This document shows positions 16,092 through 24,294 of a stretch of DNA of 30,240 nucleotides, piece after piece (the first letter of the stretch is position 1; each line of letters opens with the position of its first letter). A program made the translations under genes and the position numbers. This DNA comes from a virus, in the IMG/VR virus record IMGVR_UViG_3300017786_000082, positions 1 to 30,240 of that record. The stretch is one strand, 5' to 3'. The notes under the pieces are model-generated. The model did no database searches. It saw only the letters and a list, made by a program, of their open reading frames with translations, and was not told where the DNA came from.

Positions 16092-16820
16092 ATGCCGCGT
16101 ATTACTGTATTTGGAAACGGATTTGTAGGTTCTGCTTATGCTGATTATTTTGAAGAAAATGGATATACTGTAACACGAGTTGATCCCTTACAGGGATTAT
16201 ATGCTACAGAAGAATGCTATAAACAAGCTTCTATAGTATGTGTACCAGCACCTACACTTAAAGACGGATCTATAGATTATAGTATCATAAACGATATCAT
16301 TCAAAAGATAGAAATGCCAGTCATGGTAAAGAGCACTGTGCTTCCTGACTATGCTGAGTGCTTAGATGCTAATGTAGTATATTCTCCAGAGTTTTTAACC
16401 GCTTCAAATGCAGCAGAAGATATTAGAAATAATAAGGATGTTGTTATAGGAGGAGAGGATACACTATTCTGGTCAACAGTATTCAAATCTTTAAATAAGA
16501 CAGTACATACAACTGATGCAAAAACAGCATCGTTTATGAAATATGCTGTTAACACATTCCTTGCCACTAAGGTTGTATTTATGAATCAGCTGTTAGATCA
16601 ATATGATGGCGATTGGAATGAACTAAAATCATTACTTAAATTAGATCGAAGACTAGGTACTTCTCACTTTGATGTTCCTGGTCCTGATGGAGAACGAGGG
16701 TTTGGTGGAGCCTGTTTCCCAAAGGATGTGCAGGCATTCTTAGAATTCACATCGGATGAGTACCTACAGGGTATGAGTGTCCTACATAAAGCAAGTTTAG
16801 CAAACAGAAAGTGGAGATAA
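16092..16820 (+). CDS. Nucleotide-sugar (UDP-glucose-type) 6-dehydrogenase, short form
   Basis: NAD-dependent oxidation of a nucleotide sugar (in the family: UDP-glucose to UDP-glucuronate, or UDP-ManNAc/GalNAc to the uronate). Rossmann motif GNGFVG (8-13), conserved SPEFL with Glu100, FMKYAVNTFLATKVVF with Lys150 and Asn154, and the active-site loop GFGGACFPKD with Cys208 are all present. The protein stops at 242 aa, whereas the family has about 390-450 aa, so the C-terminal nucleotide-sugar-binding domain is missing. It may form a different dimer or use a different substrate. It begins 2 nt after gp55, inside the transcription/recombination block, with the epimerase next. Confidence 0.82.
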   Translation: MPRITVFGNGFVGSAYADYFEENGYTVTRVDPLQGLYATEECYKQASIVCVPAPTLKDGSIDYSIINDIIQKIEMPVMVKSTVLPDYAECLDANVVYSPEFLTASNAAEDIRNNKDVVIGGEDTLFWSTVFKSLNKTVHTTDAKTASFMKYAVNTFLATKVVFMNQLLDQYDGDWNELKSLLKLDRRLGTSHFDVPGPDGERGFGGACFPKDVQAFLEFTSDEYLQGMSVLHKASLANRKWR

Positions 16821-16821
16821 A

Positions 16822-17556
16822 ATGACTTATCATGTATTACTTACAGGCCATGAGGGTTACGTTGGAAACAAACTACAAGATGAACTTCTCAAAAGAGATG
16901 TTATTGTAGGTACTTTTAAAGGAGATCTGCTAGATATAGATTGGGAGAATAAACCAAAACAGTTTGATATGGTAGTACATCTTGCTGGCCTTGCAGGTGT
17001 TCGTCGATCATTTAGAGAACCTAAAGAGTATTATAAGAATAACGTTGAGTTATCACGAAGGATTTTTAAATACTGTGAACGAACACGAACTGAAGTAATG
17101 TATGCATCTTCATCTAATGCACATGAATGGTGGTTAAATCCATATGCAACCACTAAACAAATGATTGAAGAAATGGCATCAATGCTTACTGTTCGCCATA
17201 TCGGAATGCGTTTTCATACTGTATGGCCAGGACGTACTGATATGCTATACGAGCGATTGCGCCGTAACGAAGTTGATTATATTAATGCTGATCATTTTAG
17301 AGATTGGATTCATATTGATGATTTAACAAATGGCATATGTACAATCATGCAAAAATGTTATATAATGGACAAGAAGGTAGTTGATATCGGTACCGGTCAT
17401 GTAACTCCAGTATCTGAACTTGCTAAGAAGTTTAACTTTACAGGTGAGTTTCGTAAAGGTGAAGCACCAGGTGAACGTATGGCAACACGCGCTGATATAC
17501 AATACCTACTAGATTTAGGTTGGACTCCTAAACATAACATTATGAACGAAGGTTAA
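16822..17556 (+). CDS. NAD-dependent sugar epimerase/dehydratase (short extended-SDR)
   Basis: Short-chain dehydrogenase/reductase of the nucleotide-sugar epimerase type. It has TGHEGYVG (8-15) for NAD binding, the VVHLAGLAGVRRSFREP stretch, the catalytic SSS (97-99) and YATTK (Tyr108, Lys112), and a C-terminal VDIGTGHVTPVSELAKKF block found in NDP-sugar epimerases (quoted in part). At 244 aa it is shorter than usual (about 310-340). Next to the dehydrogenase it suggests a two-step route such as UDP-glucose to UDP-glucuronate to UDP-galacturonate, but substrates cannot be read from the sequence. An internal TGTACA-N17-TATAAT promoter lies at 17338-17366. Confidence 0.8.
   Translation: MTYHVLLTGHEGYVGNKLQDELLKRDVIVGTFKGDLLDIDWENKPKQFDMVVHLAGLAGVRRSFREPKEYYKNNVELSRRIFKYCERTRTEVMYASSSNAHEWWLNPYATTKQMIEEMASMLTVRHIGMRFHTVWPGRTDMLYERLRRNEVDYINADHFRDWIHIDDLTNGICTIMQKCYIMDKKVVDIGTGHVTPVSELAKKFNFTGEFRKGEAPGERMATRADIQYLLDLGWTPKHNIMNEG
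17338..17366 (+). promoter_or_regulatory. Possible internal TGTACA-type promoter ahead of gp47
   Basis: TGTACA (17338-17343) and TATAAT (17361-17366) are separated by exactly 17 nt, as in the intergenic members of this family, though without the AACTG extension or the -10 TG. It lies in the epimerase gene 194 nt before gp47, which has no intergenic promoter. Confidence 0.5.
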
Positions 17557-17559
17557 TAT

Positions 17560-18621
17560 ATGAAAGTAGCAATTCTTAACGATACGCATGCTGGCTGTCG
17601 GAACTCATCGGATATCTTTATTAAGTACCAGGAACGCTTCTATAATGAAGTGTTCTTTCCGTACATGGAAAAGCATGATATTAAACAAATCTTGCATCTA
17701 GGTGATTACTATGATCATCGTAAGTATGTAAACTTCAAAGCTCTAAACTCTAATCGTAAAGTGTTCTTAGATCGGATACGTGAACTTGGTATCCATATGG
17801 ATATAATCCCAGGTAATCACGATGTGTTCTATAAGAATACAAACGATTTGTGCTCATTAAAAGAGTTGCTAGGACATTATACGTCCAATGTAAACATTAT
17901 TATGAAGCCTAAAGTTCTTGACTATGATGGTTGTTCTATTGCTGTAGTTCCATGGATCAATAATGAAAACTACGCTGAGTATACAGACTTCATTAGAAAC
18001 TGTAAAGCATCTATACTTGGTGCACACTTAGAATTAGTTGGCTTTGATATGATGAAAGGCATGCCGAATACTCATGGTATGGGTACTGAACTATTCGATA
18101 GATTTGAATTAGTTATGTCTGGTCATTTCCATACTAAATCTAATCAAGGCAATATCCACTATCTCGGTGGACAAATGGAGTTTACATGGTCTGATTGTGA
18201 TGATGATAAGTACTTTCATATCTTTGATACTGAAACACGTGAACTTACACCTGTACGAAATCCTATTACTATTTTCAAAAAAGTAGTGTACAATGATCAA
18301 AAAACAGAGTATAATACATATGATGTAGAGACTCTTAAGGATAAGTTTGTCAAGGTTGTAGTTGTCAATAAGTCTGAGCCATATCTGTTTGATAAATTCA
18401 TTGATCGTATCCAAGGAGTTGATACTCACGAATTAAAGATTGCAGAAACCTTTGATGAGTTCTTAGGTGAGAATGTAGCTGACTCTGAGATTTCTATCGA
18501 GGATACCACTACATTACTAGACTCATATGTAGATGCTGTAGATACAGATTTGGATAAAGATCGGATTAAGACTATGATGCGTGGATTATATGTAGAAGCA
18601 CAGAACCAGGAGATCATTTAG
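17560..18621 (+). CDS. 47: Recombination endonuclease subunit gp47 (Mre11/SbcD-like)
   Basis: Nuclease subunit of the gp46-gp47 complex, which resects DNA ends for recombination-dependent replication and helps degrade host DNA. The metallophosphoesterase motifs are complete: NDTHAG (Asp8, His10), LGDYYDHR (Asp49), PGNHDV (Asn86, His87), GAHLELVG and SGHFHT. The C-terminal part (about 230-353) is the region that in Mre11/SbcD contacts the ATPase. Length 353 aa (T4: 339). It starts 3 nt after the epimerase and is followed by gp46 with a 1-nt gap. Confidence 0.95.
   Translation: MKVAILNDTHAGCRNSSDIFIKYQERFYNEVFFPYMEKHDIKQILHLGDYYDHRKYVNFKALNSNRKVFLDRIRELGIHMDIIPGNHDVFYKNTNDLCSLKELLGHYTSNVNIIMKPKVLDYDGCSIAVVPWINNENYAEYTDFIRNCKASILGAHLELVGFDMMKGMPNTHGMGTELFDRFELVMSGHFHTKSNQGNIHYLGGQMEFTWSDCDDDKYFHIFDTETRELTPVRNPITIFKKVVYNDQKTEYNTYDVETLKDKFVKVVVVNKSEPYLFDKFIDRIQGVDTHELKIAETFDEFLGENVADSEISIEDTTTLLDSYVDAVDTDLDKDRIKTMMRGLYVEAQNQEII
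18287..18315 (+). promoter_or_regulatory. Possible internal TGTACA-type promoter ahead of gp46
   Basis: TGTACA (18287-18292), 17-nt spacer and TATAAT (18310-18315) inside gp47, 308 nt before gp46. It has a preceding AGTAG rather than the AACTG extension and no -10 TG, so it is a weaker member of the family. Confidence 0.42.
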
Positions 18622-18622
18622 T

Positions 18623-20344
18623 ATGATTAAGTTTAAGAGTGTTAGTTGGCAGAACTTCTTGTCAACTGGCAATGATATGACTACTATTCAATTAGATAGA
18701 TCGCCCACTACACTTATTGTAGGTCAAAATGGTGCAGGTAAATCAACTTTACTTGATGCATTGTCATTTGGTTTGTTTGGTAAACCACATCGTGATATTA
18801 ATAAACCACAACTTGTCAATACCATTAACAACAAACAATGTATTGTCAAAGTAGAATTTCAAATTGGCGTACACGACTTTGAGATCGTACGTGGCATTAA
18901 ACCAAATCTGTTTGAGATTTATCAGAATGGTAATATGATTAATCAATCTTCTATGGCACGTGACTATCAGAAGTTTCTTGAGCAAAACATTCTAAAGCTT
19001 AATCATAAGTCATTCCATCAGATTGTTGTTCTAGGTTCATCTTCATTCATTCCATTCATGCAGCTCCCGGGTGGGCACAGGCGTGACGTCATCGAAGATC
19101 TGTTAGACATTAATATCTTCTCTAAGATGAATACTATTCTTAAAGAACGTAGTGCTGTTATTAGAGAGAAGCTTAAAGATATTAACTACAATATCGATTT
19201 GATGAAAGAAAAGATTTCTATTCAGCGTAAGTATATTAAAGATATTACTGAGATGAATGATGAGCAAATCAAATCTAAGCGGTCTTCTATATCTTTATTT
19301 CAAACTGAGATAACTGATATGCAAGCAGCAAACAATGATTATTCTACTTCGATTGAAAGTCTACAAGAAGGACTTAATGATCGTATGAAGAAAGCACATG
19401 ATAAGAAACAATCGTTGATGCAGTATCAAGCACAGTTTCAAACTCAAATGAAGACTGTAGTAAAAGAAGCTAAGTTCTATGAGACTAATGATAAGTGTCC
19501 TACATGTACACAAGATATTGATAAGGCAATCAAGGAAGAAAAGCTAGAGTTCTCTAAGAATAGAGCAAAAGAACTTCAAGAGGGCATGACAAAGGTCGGT
19601 GAACAGGCATCGGTAATAGATGAAACTATCAGCGAACTCAATGATATTACTGATAGCATTAGAAAGAATACTGCTGGTATTACAACTAACAATCGTGACA
19701 TTGAAAGGTTACAGACACAAATCACTAAGCTTGAAGGTGAGATCTCAGGATTAGAATCACGCGAAGGTGATTTAGGTCAAGCTAATGCAGACCTTGAAAC
19801 TCATTTTGAGAAAAGCAATACTCTGACTGAACTAAAGTTATCTATGGTTGATGAACGATCATATAATGAAGCTGCAGGTGAAATGTTAAAAGATGGCGGT
19901 ATCAAAACAAAAGTAGTCAAAGAGTATCTGCCTGTAATGAATAAGTTAATCAATAACTATCTACAGGTTCTAGACTTCTTTGTAGCATTTGATCTTGATG
20001 AGAACTTTACTGAAACTATCAGATCACGTCATAGAGATACATTTAATTATGCATCATTCTCTGAAGGTGAGAAACAACGTATCGATTTGGCATTGCTATT
20101 CACATGGCGTCAGATTGCACGTATGAAGAATTCTACATCTACTAATCTATTGGTACTAGATGAGACGTTTGATTCATCTCTTGATCATGATGGTGTAGAT
20201 AATCTAATGAAGATCCTTGGTACTCTAGAAGATGATAGTAACGTATTTGTTATATCTCATAAAGGAGATTTGCTAGATGGTAAGTTTAGATCTAAGATAG
20301 AATTCATAAAAGAACACAATTTTAGCAAAATAAATGCAAAATAA
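18623..20344 (+). CDS. 46: Recombination endonuclease subunit gp46 (Rad50/SbcC-like)
   Basis: ABC-type ATPase partner of gp47. Walker A is GQNGAGKST (34-42), followed by a long coiled coil with a zinc-hook CPTC (Cys292 to Cys295). The signature motif FSEGEKQR is at 479-486 and Walker B LLVLDE at 509-514, followed by the D-loop SSLD and the switch His in VISHKGD. The coiled-coil arms are short, giving 573 aa, close to T4 gp46 (560 aa). ATP binding opens and closes access of DNA to the gp47 nuclease. A TGTACA-class promoter lies just after the stop. Confidence 0.95.
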   Translation: MIKFKSVSWQNFLSTGNDMTTIQLDRSPTTLIVGQNGAGKSTLLDALSFGLFGKPHRDINKPQLVNTINNKQCIVKVEFQIGVHDFEIVRGIKPNLFEIYQNGNMINQSSMARDYQKFLEQNILKLNHKSFHQIVVLGSSSFIPFMQLPGGHRRDVIEDLLDINIFSKMNTILKERSAVIREKLKDINYNIDLMKEKISIQRKYIKDITEMNDEQIKSKRSSISLFQTEITDMQAANNDYSTSIESLQEGLNDRMKKAHDKKQSLMQYQAQFQTQMKTVVKEAKFYETNDKCPTCTQDIDKAIKEEKLEFSKNRAKELQEGMTKVGEQASVIDETISELNDITDSIRKNTAGITTNNRDIERLQTQITKLEGEISGLESREGDLGQANADLETHFEKSNTLTELKLSMVDERSYNEAAGEMLKDGGIKTKVVKEYLPVMNKLINNYLQVLDFFVAFDLDENFTETIRSRHRDTFNYASFSEGEKQRIDLALLFTWRQIARMKNSTSTNLLVLDETFDSSLDHDGVDNLMKILGTLEDDSNVFVISHKGDLLDGKFRSKIEFIKEHNFSKINAK

Positions 20345-20349
20345 ACTAA

Positions 20350-20386
20350 ATTAACTGTGTACATCCCTTTCAGATTGTGGTATAAT
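20350..20386 (+). promoter_or_regulatory. TGTACA-type promoter for the peptidase-VWA gene
   Basis: AATTAACTG runs into TGTACA (20358-20363), 17-nt spacer with TG two bases before the -10, TATAAT (20381-20386). It lies 28 nt before the ATG at 20414 and begins 6 nt after the gp46 stop. Confidence 0.85.
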
Positions 20387-20413
20387 GGATACATAAATTG
20401 AGAGGAGAGACTC

Positions 20414-22549
20414 ATGATTAGTGAATCAAATATACTAGCTAGGTTACTTGCTAAAGAGAATATCAGTGTACAATACGGTAATTACCAAACCGCTTTCTTT
20501 GATGTAGAAAAGCGTGTGCTTGGGCTTCCATTGTGGAAAGACCGTGGCAAAGACGTACACACATTATTAGTTGGTCACGAGGTTGGCCATGCATTATACA
20601 CACCTGCCGACGGATGGCATAATTCTACTACTGAAATCCCTGGCATTCCTCGCTCATACATAAACGTTGTTGAAGACGTACGTATTGAGAAGCTCGTTCA
20701 ACGTACCTATCCAGGTCTTGTCTCCTCATTTAAACGTGGATACGCAGTACTGAACGACGAGGATTTCTTCAAGATCGCGGGGCGTTCTCTCTCCTCATAC
20801 TCTGTTGTTGATCGTATCAACATCAAAGCTAAGCTCCGCGATCTTGTTGAAGTTGAATTTACTGAATTAGAAGCACCTATTGTTGAACAGGTTATGGCTG
20901 TAGAAACATGGGATGACGTTATTAAAGCATGTAAAGCATTATATGACTTTATGAAGGAGCAGCAACAAGATGATGAGCAAGATGTATCGGCCAGTCCTCA
21001 GATTGATTTCTCTGATGAAGAATATGATTTCCCAACGGGTGACGATTCTTCGGAGGACGATTCTACTATGGACAGTTCAGAGGCAATTGAATCGGATTCA
21101 GAAGAAGATGAAGCTGGACAAGAGTTGGTCAAAGCTGAATCATCCGCTTCCGAAGAATCCAACGAAGAATATAAATCCTCAACAAAAAGTTCAGAAGTAA
21201 ATACTGATATTGATGTAGTAGAAACTGACGCTGCATTCCGTGAAAGCGAAGAAGATCTTCTTGACAAAGATGAGTCTGGAAGACAGCATCTATATACAAA
21301 TGGCTTTTGTAAAGCTCAAGTTGATGCTTGTATTATAAAGTATGCTGATCTTAAAAAGGCTAGACTTCGTAAACTTGAAGAGCATTCAATTGATCCTAAA
21401 TTACATGAAGATGAAGTTAAGTCAATTGAAGTTTTTGAGCAAGAGACTAAAGGCGTAGTAACTGTCATGGCTCGTGAGTTTGAAATGCGTAAAGCAGCAT
21501 ATCGTTTGCAGCGTGCACAAACTTCAAAATCTGGAACTATCAATGTAAATGCCTTGCATAGCTATAAGTACAACGAAGATATTTTTCGTCGTGTTACACA
21601 GTTAGCAGATTCAAAATCACATGGCATGGTTATGTTCGTTGATTACTCTGGATCTATGTCAAATGTTATTGGTAAAGTTATTCGTCAGGCAGTAGTTCTT
21701 GCTGACTTCTGTACAAAGGTTAGCATTCCATTTTCTATCTATGGCTTTACTTCTGTATACGGTGATCGTGAGAGCATTGGAAGTTTTCCTGATCATATCT
21801 CAGAGAAAAACTGTAGCATCTTTGAATTAATTAGTTCTTCCCTATCTAGAGCTGATCAGAAAGAAGCTCGTGATACACTTCTAAAACAATCTGTTATTCT
21901 TGATACAAGTTGGAGATGTGCATTTGCATCAGATGCTGAGAACTTAGGATCTACTCCATTGTATGAAACAATTCTTTGTTCAGAGTTTATCATCAAAGAA
22001 TTCAAAGCAAAGCACTCAATTCAAAAAGTAAATGCTATATTTCTTACTGATGGAGAAGGTGACAGCTTGTATACATATTCACCTTCTTATGATCATAACG
22101 TTAGAACATATGGAAGTGCACTTGCGATTAAGTTTAATAACAAAATCGTTAAATCAAATTCTCGCTATAGTGTTGGTTCTAATCTACTTACAGAACTTAA
22201 AAATATTCCTGGTGTATCTGTTATTGGTTTCTTTGTATGTAAAGATATGTACGAATTCAAAGGACAGGTTTATAGAACTTATAGGTATAACGACAAAATC
22301 ACCACAGATGAAAATATAGCAGATGCTAGAAAGGCTTATAATAAAGATAAGTTCTGGTCAGCAGACAATACATTAGGATATGACAAATACTTTATACTAA
22401 AAGGACATTCATTAAATACTGAAAATGATGAATTATCTGTAACACCACATGCTACAAAAGCTCAGATCACAAAGGCATTTAAGAAGCATGCATCTTCAAA
22501 GAAAGGGAATCGTGTACTTGCCACTCAGTTTGCTAAGCTGGTGGCATAG
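20414..22549 (+). CDS. HExxH metallopeptidase-like plus VWA domain protein (CobT-like)
   Basis: A 711-aa two-domain protein. The N-terminal part (1-180) carries VGHEVGHAL with His55, Glu56, His59 and, 28 residues on, VEDVRIEK (Glu87 as possible third zinc ligand): a gluzincin-like layout. Residues about 185-290 are a Ser/Glu/Asp-rich linker. The C-terminal part has a von Willebrand A domain: MFVDYSGSMS (Asp410, Ser412, Ser414 of the MIDAS), LGSTPLYE with the MIDAS Thr, and IFLTDGEGDS. Such VWA proteins work with MoxR/CobS AAA+ ATPases, and one is encoded two genes downstream. Relatives in marine T4-like phages are annotated as peptidase or CobT-like; true function unknown. Cobalt chelation is not implied. 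Confidence 0.78.
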   Translation: MISESNILARLLAKENISVQYGNYQTAFFDVEKRVLGLPLWKDRGKDVHTLLVGHEVGHALYTPADGWHNSTTEIPGIPRSYINVVEDVRIEKLVQRTYPGLVSSFKRGYAVLNDEDFFKIAGRSLSSYSVVDRINIKAKLRDLVEVEFTELEAPIVEQVMAVETWDDVIKACKALYDFMKEQQQDDEQDVSASPQIDFSDEEYDFPTGDDSSEDDSTMDSSEAIESDSEEDEAGQELVKAESSASEESNEEYKSSTKSSEVNTDIDVVETDAAFRESEEDLLDKDESGRQHLYTNGFCKAQVDACIIKYADLKKARLRKLEEHSIDPKLHEDEVKSIEVFEQETKGVVTVMAREFEMRKAAYRLQRAQTSKSGTINVNALHSYKYNEDIFRRVTQLADSKSHGMVMFVDYSGSMSNVIGKVIRQAVVLADFCTKVSIPFSIYGFTSVYGDRESIGSFPDHISEKNCSIFELISSSLSRADQKEARDTLLKQSVILDTSWRCAFASDAENLGSTPLYETILCSEFIIKEFKAKHSIQKVNAIFLTDGEGDSLYTYSPSYDHNVRTYGSALAIKFNNKIVKSNSRYSVGSNLLTELKNIPGVSVIGFFVCKDMYEFKGQVYRTYRYNDKITTDENIADARKAYNKDKFWSADNTLGYDKYFILKGHSLNTENDELSVTPHATKAQITKAFKKHASSKKGNRVLATQFAKLVA

Positions 22550-22567
22550 TGTGACATTAATGTTACA
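22550..22567. repeat. 18-bp near-palindrome upstream of a promoter
   Basis: TGTGACATTAATGTTACA reads almost the same on both strands (one G-T pair breaks symmetry). It lies directly after the stop of the VWA gene and about 35 bp before the TGTACA element, a place where an operator or a weak transcript end could sit. No function is shown. Confidence 0.3.
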
Positions 22568-22593
22568 ACTAAAATAAAATGAAAAAAAGTGAA

Positions 22594-22630
22594 ATTAACT
22601 GTGTACAAAGGCTTTAAACTATGGTAGAAT
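22594..22630 (+). promoter_or_regulatory. TGTACA-type promoter for the membrane protein / MoxR genes
   Basis: GAAATTAACTG runs into TGTACA (22602-22607), 17-nt spacer, and a -10 of TAGAAT (22625-22630) preceded by TG. The -10 differs by one base from the other family members. It is 28 nt before the ATG of the 43-aa protein. Confidence 0.8.
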
Positions 22631-22657
22631 GGTACCATAATAATTGAGGAGACAGTT

Positions 22658-22789
22658 ATGACTTTACGTGAAAAGATATCAGAATACATGGGCTTTGCCT
22701 TTATCGCTATATTCGCTTTAGGATGGATCGATGTTGGCTTTGGTCCGCAATACACTTGGTGGAACCTGATCTCATACCTAGCTAACTAA
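22658..22789 (+). CDS. 43-aa single-pass membrane protein
   Basis: A short open frame with a good ribosome-binding site (TTGAGGAG, 22644-22651), its own TGTACA promoter and a stop 13 nt before the AAA+ ATPase gene. The peptide begins MTLREKISEYM, continues with a hydrophobic stretch GFAFIAIFALGWIDVGFG (residues about 12-29, one likely membrane helix) and ends QYTWWNLISYLAN with aromatic, interface-type residues. Its position between the VWA protein and the MoxR-like ATPase suggests that it could anchor that pair to the membrane, but this is only context. I do not recognise a family. Confidence 0.65.
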   Translation: MTLREKISEYMGFAFIAIFALGWIDVGFGPQYTWWNLISYLAN

Positions 22790-22802
22790 GAGGATATATA
22801 TT

Positions 22803-23966
22803 ATGAACTTGATTGAAAAAACATTATCGACTACACTTGCATCACGCTTTGCTGATCAAGTAGAATTTCGTCCAGCACAGGTTACAGCAATTGCTCGTGA
22901 ACTTGGCATAAAAGATGGCGAAGCATATAAATATACTACATCGTTCCCAAAGGTTCGACGTGGCGTATATAACTTAGAGTCAGTAGTAGTGCCTCTACGT
23001 CAAATCCCTAATAGCGAGAAAAAATCCGTGGCAAGTGCAGTACAGTCTATTGTTAACAACGAGATCTTTGTACCAGCAAAAGACCAGTATTATGTCCCTT
23101 GGGGAAATTCAAAAGATGTAGAAATGATTGTTAAGTCTGGATCATTCTATCCTACATTCATTACTGGTTTATCTGGTAATGGTAAGACTACTATGGTTGA
23201 GCAAGCATGTGCTCGCACAAACCGAGAGTACGTCCGTGTTCAAATCACTCCTGAAACAGATGAAGATGATTTGATTGGTGGCTTCCGGCTTATTGATGGT
23301 GAGACCGTTTTTGCAAAAGGTCCTGTTATTAAAGCTATGGAAGCAGGTGCTCTGTTGCTGATCGATGAGATCGACCGTGGTTCAAATAAGATCATGTGTT
23401 TACAAGGTGTGCTAGAAGGCAAACCTATCATGATCAAAAAGACTGGTGAAGTTATCAAACCTGCTGAAGGATTCAATGTAATATCTACTGCTAATACTAA
23501 AGGTCAAGGTTCTGAAGACGGACGCTTTATTGCAGCAACTATTATCGATGAAGCTTTCCTTGAGCGTTTTACTATTACACTTGAACAGCCTTATCCTTCA
23601 ATGGCAATCGAAAAGAAGATTATCATAAAGCATATGGATAAGTTTGATTGTAAAGATAATGACTTTGCCGATCGTTTAACTCAATGGTCTGAGACTATTC
23701 GTAAAACATTTGAAGACGGCGGAGTAGACGATATCGTATCAACACGTCGTTTGTGTCATATCGTACAAACGTTTTCTATCTTTGATGATCGTACTAAATC
23801 AATCGATCTTTGTATTAGTCGCTTTGACAATGATACAAAAGAAGCTTTTAAAGATCTATATGCTTTGATTGATGATACAACATCTACAGAAGATGAAAGC
23901 TCTGAGCTTTCTGGTGCTGATATAGATAACATTCTTGATAACGCAATTTACTCAACAGAAGGATAA
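22803..23966 (+). CDS. MoxR/CobS-like AAA+ ATPase
   Basis: AAA+ ATPase of the MoxR/CobS clade (387 aa). Walker A is GLSGNGKTT (122-130), Walker B LLLIDEID (185-191), sensor 1 STANT (228-232), and the arginine finger lies in LERF (Arg255). The ETDEDDLIGGF loop (151-161) is the clade's helix-2 insert. The first 65 residues (FRPAQVTAIARELGI..., KVRRGVYNLESVV) look like a small helix-turn-helix-type domain, an addition not found in bacterial CobS. Marine T4-like phages carry close relatives annotated as CobS. MoxR-type ATPases remodel proteins together with VWA partners, and one is encoded at 20414-22549. Confidence 0.88.
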   Translation: MNLIEKTLSTTLASRFADQVEFRPAQVTAIARELGIKDGEAYKYTTSFPKVRRGVYNLESVVVPLRQIPNSEKKSVASAVQSIVNNEIFVPAKDQYYVPWGNSKDVEMIVKSGSFYPTFITGLSGNGKTTMVEQACARTNREYVRVQITPETDEDDLIGGFRLIDGETVFAKGPVIKAMEAGALLLIDEIDRGSNKIMCLQGVLEGKPIMIKKTGEVIKPAEGFNVISTANTKGQGSEDGRFIAATIIDEAFLERFTITLEQPYPSMAIEKKIIIKHMDKFDCKDNDFADRLTQWSETIRKTFEDGGVDDIVSTRRLCHIVQTFSIFDDRTKSIDLCISRFDNDTKEAFKDLYALIDDTTSTEDESSELSGADIDNILDNAIYSTEG

Positions 23967-23968
23967 TA

Positions 23969-24250
23969 ATGGAATACAAGTTTAATGAAGATAAACTATT
24001 AAAGGAGTTCACTGAATATGTGAACTCCACATATAGTCAACATTATGGACAAACTAAGTTTCAAGCAAATGAAGTAATTGTTGATCGTGGTAACGGCACT
24101 GGTTTTTGTTTAGGTAATGTTGATAAGTATCTGCAACGATATGGAAAAAAAGGAGATGTAACAGAGCATCGAAAAGATCTGTTTAAAATTTTGCATTATA
24201 CATTAATTGCACTATATGTGCATGATAAAGAAAATAATGATGTACAATAG
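23969..24250 (+). CDS. DUF3310 (SaV-like) small protein
   Basis: A 93-aa protein with the DUF3310 core pattern: FCLGNVDKYLQRYGKKGD followed by HRKDLFKILHYTLIALYVHD. This family is widespread in phages and often fused or next to nucleotide-metabolism genes; its biochemical role is not established. It follows the ATPase gene after 2 nt. Its last codons (GAT GTA CAA TAG) contain the TGTACA box of the promoter for the clamp gene, so coding and regulatory sequence overlap. Confidence 0.7.
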   Translation: MEYKFNEDKLLKEFTEYVNSTYSQHYGQTKFQANEVIVDRGNGTGFCLGNVDKYLQRYGKKGDVTEHRKDLFKILHYTLIALYVHDKENNDVQ

Positions 24251-24269
24251 CTTAAAAGTGTGGTATAAT
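24241..24269 (+). promoter_or_regulatory. TGTACA-type promoter for the gp45 clamp gene
   Basis: TGTACA (24241-24246) lies across the last codons of the upstream gene; after exactly 17 nt, ending TGTGG, comes TATAAT (24264-24269), 26 nt before the gp45 ATG. The upstream AACTG extension is absent. Confidence 0.75.
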
Positions 24270-24294
24270 AACCTATATTCATTATGGAGAAAGT

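Noticed and set aside
22926-22933. TATAAATA inside the MoxR-like ATPase gene
   Set aside because: It encodes AYKY, lies 1 kb from the next start, and belongs to an early/middle transcript. Treated as chance.
22803-23966. Annotation as cobalt chelatase CobS taking part in cobalamin synthesis
   Set aside because: The fold family is shared, but no CobN/ChlH subunit or other cobalamin gene is present and the partner has a peptidase motif, so the pathway name is not supported.
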